Assembly (NCBI RefSeq): GCF_002019765.1 | Contig: NZ_KV917380.1 | Coordinates: 1,693,858 to 1,757,857, forward strand | Source: Shouchella oshimensis | GTDB lineage: Bacteria > Bacillota > Bacilli > Bacillales > Bacillaceae_D | DNA length: 64,000 nucleotides | Reading direction: 5' to 3' | Shown here: positions 59,574-64,000 of the stretch, one piece after another | Layout: each line of letters begins with the position of its first letter | How positions within the stretch are numbered: the stretch's first letter is position 1 | Notes under the pieces: model-generated | What the model was told of the DNA's origin: nothing | What the model saw: only the letters and a program-made list of their open reading frames with translations | Databases searched by the model: none | Position numbers and translations under genes: made by a program

Positions 59574-60307
59574 GAATCGATATCTTAACCCTATTTCCAG
59601 AAATGTTTACAGGTGTGTTTGGGTCATCTATCTTAAAGCAGGCTCAGGAGAAAGGCCTCGTTACGTATCAAGCCATTGATTTTCGTGAATTTACGACGAA
59701 TAAACATCGGAAAGTAGATGATTATCCATACGGTGGCGGTGCTGGCATGGTGCTCACCCCACAGCCGATTTTTGATGCAGTAAACCATGTGACGGAACAA
59801 GGTGGAAAGAAACCGAGAATTGTGCTCCTATGCCCACAAGGGGAACGCTTTACGCAAGCAAAGGCAGAAGAACTCTCCAAAGAAGACCACCTCGTCTTCC
59901 TTTGCGGGCATTATGAAGGGTTCGATGAACGTGTGCGAACGTCACTTGTCACAGATGAAATTTCCATTGGGGATTTTGTTCTTACTGGTGGCGAATTGGC
60001 GGCGATGGTTGTTACTGACAGTATCACACGTCTTCTTCCAGGTGTGCTTGGAAATGAAAATTCTGCCGTAACCGATTCGTATTCTACTGGTTTACTCGAG
60101 CACCCTCATTATACAAGACCGTCAACATTTCAAGGTTTAGCGGTACCAGATGTTCTATTATCTGGTCACCATGAAAACATTGAGAAATGGCGGAGAGAAG
60201 AATCATTGCGCCGTACATTTAAGCGGCGTCCAGATTTATTAAAAGGGTATGCATTAACAAAAGAAGAAGCAGCTTTTATTGAACAGCTAAAAAACGAAAC
60301 AGAATAA
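59570..60307 (+). CDS. trmD: tRNA (guanine-37-N1) methyltransferase TrmD
   Basis: SPOUT-fold enzyme that makes m1G37, which prevents frameshifting. Knot motifs: [32 protein letters not shown] and [15 protein letters not shown]. The C-terminal tRNA-binding domain begins near 165. 245 aa. ATG 59570 overlaps rimM (ATGA). Normally rplS follows; here an arginyl-tRNA synthetase gene intervenes. Confidence 0.97.
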   Translation: MRIDILTLFPEMFTGVFGSSILKQAQEKGLVTYQAIDFREFTTNKHRKVDDYPYGGGAGMVLTPQPIFDAVNHVTEQGGKKPRIVLLCPQGERFTQAKAEELSKEDHLVFLCGHYEGFDERVRTSLVTDEISIGDFVLTGGELAAMVVTDSITRLLPGVLGNENSAVTDSYSTGLLEHPHYTRPSTFQGLAVPDVLLSGHHENIEKWRREESLRRTFKRRPDLLKGYALTKEEAAFIEQLKNETE

Positions 60308-60327
60308 TCATACAAAGGAGTAACAGA

Positions 60328-62157
60328 ATGGAAATCGGCCAGATTCTTCAGCAAACCATTAAAGACATTGTGAAAACGTATGATGGCGATGTGCAGGTAG
60401 AAATTGAGCAACCTGCACAACTCGCTCATGGAGACTATGCAACGAATATTGCGATGAAGCTTGCACGAGTTGCGAAAAAAAATCCATACGAGATTGCACT
60501 TGATTTAAAAGAGAAGCTTGTGGAGAAAGAGTTGCCAGTTAAACAAATAGATGTTGTTCGACCAGGGTTTATTAATTTTTTTATTGCATGGGATAGGGTG
60601 AATTTTTTTTCATCAACGACTAAACCAGTGGATAAACAGAAAGTTGTCATTGAGCATACATCGATTAATCCAAACAAATCAGCGCATATTGGTCATTTAC
60701 GTAATGCATGTATCGGTGATACGTTAGCTCGAATGATGAAACAGGATCATCAAGAAGTTGAGACTCATAACTACATAGATGATCTTGGTAATCAGTTAGC
60801 AGATACCCTCACGGCTCTTTTACATACAGAATCTAAAAAACCGGCAACACGCTTTGGTGACTATTGTTGGGATGTGTATTCCTCTTTAAATCAGTTGTAC
60901 GATAAAGGGGAGTTGTCTACAGATAAGCGTGATGACGTATTGCATAAGCTTGAAGAAGGAAATAACAGCATATCTTGGCTAGGTTACGCAGTCGCAGATA
61001 AGTTGTCTGCCGAGCACGTAGAGGAAATGGGACAGTTTGATATTACCTACGATTTATTAGTATGGGAGCGAGACATTGTTGCCAATGGATTTTGGGATCG
61101 TGCATTTGAAAAATTACAAACAAGCGAAGTGTTTTTTAAACAAGAGCACGGTCCTCAAGCTGGCTGCTGGGTCATTCGAACAAATGAAAAGCAAGAGGCA
61201 AGCGAGGAGTCTGTTGAACACCAAGCAGACAAAGTATTAATTCGTTCTAATGGTGTGTTAACGTATACGGCAAAAGATATTGCTTATCATATGTGGAAAT
61301 TTGGCTTGCTCGAGAATGATTTCTTGTATAAACCAAAAACAGAGACTCTTTGGACAACTAGTGCAGTCGGGCAATCACAACCGTTTGGACGTGGAGATGC
61401 AGTCATTAATGTCATAGATTACCGTCAAGAGTATCCACAGAAAGTGGTGAAGCAAGCCTTGCACGCGGCTGGCTATGAGAAGGAAGCTGCACAATTAAAG
61501 CACGTTTCCTACGGAGTCGTGTCACTTAGTAAGAATACGGCAGCAAAGCTAGGTTTAGAAACAGTAGAAGGAAAAGCAGTATATGCGATGTCTGGTCGAA
61601 AAGGAATAGGCATTAAAATTAGTGAGCTTATTTTAGAAATGAAGGAAGCTATACGTGTGCAAAGCCCAGAGGCAAATGAAGAAACAATTGAAGCACTAAC
61701 ATTTGCTGCGATTCGATACAATATGTTGCGCTATAACACAACATCAGATATTATTTTTGATTTAGACGAGGCGACACAAGTAACAGGCAACACAGGAATC
61801 TATTTAATCTACACATATGCACGGGCAAATAGCATTTTGCAAAAAGCTCAAGCAGCTCATTTAACATCAACTGATGGGTCATTTGCCGATGCAGATGACG
61901 CTGAACGAGCGATCCTTAAACATGTGTCTGGATGGAATGGGACATTTGAACGTTCGATTAGTGAGCTAGAGCCGAACTTACTTTGTACATTTGCATTTGA
62001 ATTAGCAAGTTTATACAATCGCTTCTATGCGCTTTGTCCTGTTATTAAAGCAACACCAGACGAGCAAAAGAGAAGGTTAAAACTAACAGAGCTCGTTAAG
62101 GAACAATTAGAAATGATTTTTTCTATATTAGGACTACCAAAGCTTGAAAGAATTTAA
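60328..62157 (+). CDS. argS: Arginyl-tRNA synthetase, divergent type
   Basis: Class I synthetase joining arginine to tRNA-Arg. The N-terminal Add-1 domain shows AHGDYATNIAM (33-43). The catalytic motif is IEHTSINPNKSAHIGHLRNA, with HIGH at 120-123. The position of KMSKS holds MSGRKGIGIK (421-430). The C-terminal anticodon-binding DALR-like domain shows YTYARANSILQKAQ and FELASLYNRFYALCPV. 609 aa, versus about 556 for the usual Bacillus ArgS, which has VEFVSANPTG and KMSK-type motifs. By its motifs it looks like a separate, archaeal-like subgroup (inference from memory). ATG 60328 follows AAAGGAG. It lies within trmD-rplS, which is not its usual site. Confidence 0.88.
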   Translation: MEIGQILQQTIKDIVKTYDGDVQVEIEQPAQLAHGDYATNIAMKLARVAKKNPYEIALDLKEKLVEKELPVKQIDVVRPGFINFFIAWDRVNFFSSTTKPVDKQKVVIEHTSINPNKSAHIGHLRNACIGDTLARMMKQDHQEVETHNYIDDLGNQLADTLTALLHTESKKPATRFGDYCWDVYSSLNQLYDKGELSTDKRDDVLHKLEEGNNSISWLGYAVADKLSAEHVEEMGQFDITYDLLVWERDIVANGFWDRAFEKLQTSEVFFKQEHGPQAGCWVIRTNEKQEASEESVEHQADKVLIRSNGVLTYTAKDIAYHMWKFGLLENDFLYKPKTETLWTTSAVGQSQPFGRGDAVINVIDYRQEYPQKVVKQALHAAGYEKEAAQLKHVSYGVVSLSKNTAAKLGLETVEGKAVYAMSGRKGIGIKISELILEMKEAIRVQSPEANEETIEALTFAAIRYNMLRYNTTSDIIFDLDEATQVTGNTGIYLIYTYARANSILQKAQAAHLTSTDGSFADADDAERAILKHVSGWNGTFERSISELEPNLLCTFAFELASLYNRFYALCPVIKATPDEQKRRLKLTELVKEQLEMIFSILGLPKLERI

Positions 62158-62165
62158 TTGTTTGG

Positions 62166-62194
62166 TTGTCTAAGGCAATGGTTTGTGCTATGAT
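62166..62194 (+). promoter_or_regulatory. Promoter of rplS
   Basis: TTGTCT (62166-62171), 17-bp spacer, TATGAT (62189-62194) with a TGC extension. It lies 9 bp after the argS stop and gives a leader of about 88 nt. Confidence 0.7.
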
Positions 62195-62199
62195 AATAG

Positions 62200-62288
62200 T
62201 TGTGACTAATGAGCTTTCATTAGCGAGATTACGATATTCCGCTGCTTGATTAAGCAAGAATGTCTGTAGGGAAGGAGGGAACGATACG
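62200..62288 (+). ncRNA. Possible L19 leader (cis-regulatory RNA of rplS)
   Basis: The rplS 5' untranslated region contains a perfect 7-bp hairpin CTAATGA (62206-62212) with TCATTAG (62217-62223) and a GCTT loop, then a second foldable stretch (GCTGCTTGATTAAGCAAG) before the AAGGAGGG ribosome site. A ribosomal protein L19 leader family is known before rplS in low-GC Gram-positives. I could not check the consensus, so the assignment rests on position and on the hairpin. Confidence 0.5.
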
Positions 62289-62636
62289 ATGAGCAACCTT
62301 ATTAAAGAAATCACTACAGAGCAGTTGCGTACTGATCATCCTGATTTTCGTCCAGGAGATACTCTTTCTATTCACGTAAAAGTTGTAGAGGGTACTCGTG
62401 AGCGTATTCAGTTATTTGAAGGTGTTGTTATTAAGCGTCGTGGATCTGGTATCAGCGAAACGTTTATTGCACGCAAAATCTCTTACGGTGTAGGTGTTGA
62501 ACGTACATTCCCATTACATTCACCAAAGATCGAAAAGATCGAAGTGAAGCGTCAAGGACGCGTACGTCGTGCGAAACTTTATTACCTACGTAGCTTACGT
62601 GGTAAAAAAGCACGTATTAAAGAAATTCGTCGTTAA
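62289..62636 (+). CDS. rplS: 50S ribosomal protein L19
   Basis: 115-aa protein at the 30S-50S interface. Typical stretches: [33 protein letters not shown] split over the first half, and [21 protein letters not shown] 62289 follows AAGGAGGG. It has its own promoter and leader and a terminator behind it, so it forms a single-gene unit here. Confidence 0.97.
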   Translation: MSNLIKEITTEQLRTDHPDFRPGDTLSIHVKVVEGTRERIQLFEGVVIKRRGSGISETFIARKISYGVGVERTFPLHSPKIEKIEVKRQGRVRRAKLYYLRSLRGKKARIKEIRR

Positions 62637-62670
62637 TGTACCATTTGTGGTTGTAGTCCATATAACCACT

Positions 62671-62709
62671 AAAGAAGAGGCGTTCCTCGATTTGAGGGAC
62701 GCTTCTTTT
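62671..62709 (+). terminator. Rho-independent terminator after rplS
   Basis: AAGAAGAGGCGTTCCTC pairs with GAGGGACGCTTCTT (about 15 bp with G-U pairs) around a GATTT loop, ending in five T. Confidence 0.85.
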
Positions 62710-62824
62710 TGCGTCTAATAGGGCGTCTATTTTTATAAAATGACGTACGACAATGGGACTGTTCACTACGCTTTTATGAGAAAAAACCCTTTTCAATATT
62801 CGAAATGCCTGATGGGAAAAAACA

Positions 62825-62833
62825 TGGTATGAT
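62825..62833 (+). promoter_or_regulatory. Extended -10 promoter candidate of lepB
   Basis: TGGTATGAT at 62825-62833 carries the TGn extension; the -35 region is weak. It lies 20 bp before the signal peptidase gene, so the leader would be very short. Confidence 0.45.
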
Positions 62834-62853
62834 AGAAGGAAGGGGGGCACGAA

Positions 62854-63405
62854 ATGAAAAGTCGCACAAATCTTGTAGAGTGGGCAAAGATCCTCAGCAT
62901 TGCTTTAATTACAACTGTTTTCGTCCGCATGTTTTTGTTGGCACCAATTGTGGTAGACGGTCATTCAATGCAGCCAACACTTGATTCGGGTGACAAAATG
63001 ATTGTGAATCAAATTGAATATACATTTTCGAAGCCAGAGCGGTTTGATATCATTGTGTTTCATGCTCCTGAAGGGAAAAATTATATTAAACGAGTTATTG
63101 GTGTGCCAGGTGATGAATTAGTTTATCGAGAGGATACCCTGTTCATTAACGGAGAGGCTGTAGAAGAACCCTATCTCGAAAGCTTAAAGAAAAGCGTACA
63201 ACAAGGTCAACTTTTAACAGGCGATTTTACGTTGGAAGAGATTACTGGTAGTACCACCATTCCAGAAGAATCATACTTTGTTATGGGAGACAATCGACGC
63301 TTAAGTAAAGATAGCCGTGCCATCGGACTCGTTTCAAAAGAGGACGTTATTGGAAAAGCAAATGTCATCTTTTATCCATTTGAAAATATATCAATTGTAG
63401 AATAG
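62854..63405 (+). CDS. lepB: Type I signal peptidase
   Basis: Membrane serine protease that removes signal peptides of exported proteins. One N-terminal membrane helix (about 10-32), then the catalytic serine S38 in DGHSMQPTL and lysine K79 in NYIKRVIGVPGD, with the family box MGDNRRLSKDSRAIG near residue 148. 183 aa, the P-type size of Bacillus Sip proteins. ATG 62854 follows AAGGGGGG. Several paralogs are usual in bacilli. It lies between rplS and rbgA. Confidence 0.95.
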   Translation: MKSRTNLVEWAKILSIALITTVFVRMFLLAPIVVDGHSMQPTLDSGDKMIVNQIEYTFSKPERFDIIVFHAPEGKNYIKRVIGVPGDELVYREDTLFINGEAVEEPYLESLKKSVQQGQLLTGDFTLEEITGSTTIPEESYFVMGDNRRLSKDSRAIGLVSKEDVIGKANVIFYPFENISIVE

Positions 63406-63420
63406 TAAGTAGGTGTAGAC

Positions 63421-64000
63421 ATGAAAACCATTCAATGGTATCCAGGGCATATGGCAAAAGCACGACGAGAGATCAATGAGAAATTGTCTATGATTGACGT
63501 TGTCATTGAGCTCTTAGATGCGCGCATACCCGTATCATCGCAAAACCCTGTAATTGATGAGCTTGTTCAGCAGAAGCCTCGTCTTATTTTATTAAATAAA
63601 ACAGATTTAGCAGATCCGAAACAAACAGAGCGCTGGAAGCATTTTTTTGAAAAGCAAGGTCATGCAGTCGTTGAAGTGAATTCCCAAACCGGTCAAGGAA
63701 TCAAAAAGATTGTACCAGCATGCCAAGCACTAGCAAAAGATTTATATAAGAAATGGGAATCGAAAGGAATGAAGCCTCGGGCGCTTCGAGCCGTTATTCT
63801 TGGTATTCCAAATGTCGGAAAGTCCACGTTTATTAATCGTCTCGTCAATAAGCGGCAAGCTAAAGTAGGCGATCGACCTGGAATTACAAAGCAACAGCAG
63901 TGGATTAAAGTTGGTACAAGCTTAGATCTACTTGATACTCCAGGAATATTATGGCCAAAATTTGAAGATCAAGAAGTTGGTTTTCGATTAGCTGCGACTG
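63421..64000 (+). CDS. rbgA: Ribosome biogenesis GTPase RbgA (YlqF), 3'-truncated by window end
   Basis: Circularly permuted GTPase needed for late 50S assembly, where it prompts incorporation of L16 and others. The first 193 codons are present: an N-terminal [14 protein letters not shown]4 NKTD at 59-62, and the later P-loop GIPNVGKST at 128-136 with DRPGIT and DTPGI, the permuted order. The C-terminal RNA-binding domain lies outside the window. ATG 63421 is 15 bp after lepB and is preceded by the weak site TAGGTG. Confidence 0.95.
   Translation, partial: MKTIQWYPGHMAKARREINEKLSMIDVVIELLDARIPVSSQNPVIDELVQQKPRLILLNKTDLADPKQTERWKHFFEKQGHAVVEVNSQTGQGIKKIVPACQALAKDLYKKWESKGMKPRALRAVILGIPNVGKSTFINRLVNKRQAKVGDRPGITKQQQWIKVGTSLDLLDTPGILWPKFEDQEVGFRLAAT

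Noticed and set aside
62617-62850. 77-codon minus-strand frame between rplS and lepB
   Set aside because: It covers the rplS terminator; no ribosome site and no recognisable sequence.

Overview
The window is one unbroken block of low-GC, endospore-forming Bacillaceae chromosome. It carries the sporulation genes spoIIGA, sigE, sigG and spoVM. Most genes lie on the + strand, AGGAGG-type ribosome binding sites are strong, TTG and GTG starts are common, and gene order follows the Bacillus subtilis ftsA-to-ylqF (rbgA) region closely. No tRNA or rRNA genes, insertion sequences, prophage genes or CRISPR arrays are visible. The genus cannot be fixed from sequence alone. Departures from the B. subtilis order (no ileS, cys genes, yloC, def, rlmN or thiN at their usual sites) suggest a lineage distant from B. 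subtilis.

Layout: (1) 1-4.3 kb: end of ftsA, ftsZ, then spoIIGA-sigE, sigG and ylmC. (2) 4.3-10.4 kb: pgeF-ylmE-sepF-ylmG-ylmH-divIVA, then ylyA, lspA and ylyB. (3) 10.4-22.8 kb: the complete pyrimidine operon pyrR-pyrP-pyrB-pyrC-carA-carB-pyrK-pyrD-pyrF-pyrE with two PyrR attenuators, ending in an uncharacterised methyltransferase. (4) 22.9-27.5 kb: rqcH on the minus strand, divergent from a Ca2+ P-type ATPase. (5) 27.7-39.8 kb: remA-gmk-rpoZ, coaBC-priA-fmt-rsmB-prpC-prkC-rsgA-rpe, the 26-codon spoVM gene, and rpmB on the minus strand. (6) 40-46.6 kb: yloU-fakA-degV family, sdaAB-sdaAA-recG. (7) 46.6-51.5 kb: fapR-plsX-fabD-fabG, acpP, rnc and a small DUF1128 gene. (8) 51.6-64 kb: smc-ftsY, ylxM-ffh, rpsP-khpA-ylqD-rimM-trmD, a divergent arginyl-tRNA synthetase, rplS, a type I signal peptidase and the start of rbgA.

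Functionally the block joins cell division (FtsZ, SepF, DivIVA), the sigma-E and sigma-G steps of sporulation, de novo UMP synthesis under PyrR, the PrpC/PrkC phosphatase-kinase pair, lipid synthesis under FapR (a candidate operator is visible), SMC chromosome organisation, the SRP pathway, ribosome assembly (RimM, RsgA, RbgA, L19, S16, L28) and ribosome quality control (RqcH, YlmH).

The observations most worth a second look are: the unusual arginyl-tRNA synthetase between trmD and rplS; the 208-bp gap before spoVM, with nested complementary arms where thiN would be expected; a 17-bp perfect palindrome upstream of smc; a dyad inside the acpP promoter; a 13-bp direct repeat forming tandem promoter-like sites before rqcH; and the missing third PyrR attenuator, with a compact hairpin in the first codons of pyrB. 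I found no clear evidence of a wholly new multi-gene system.
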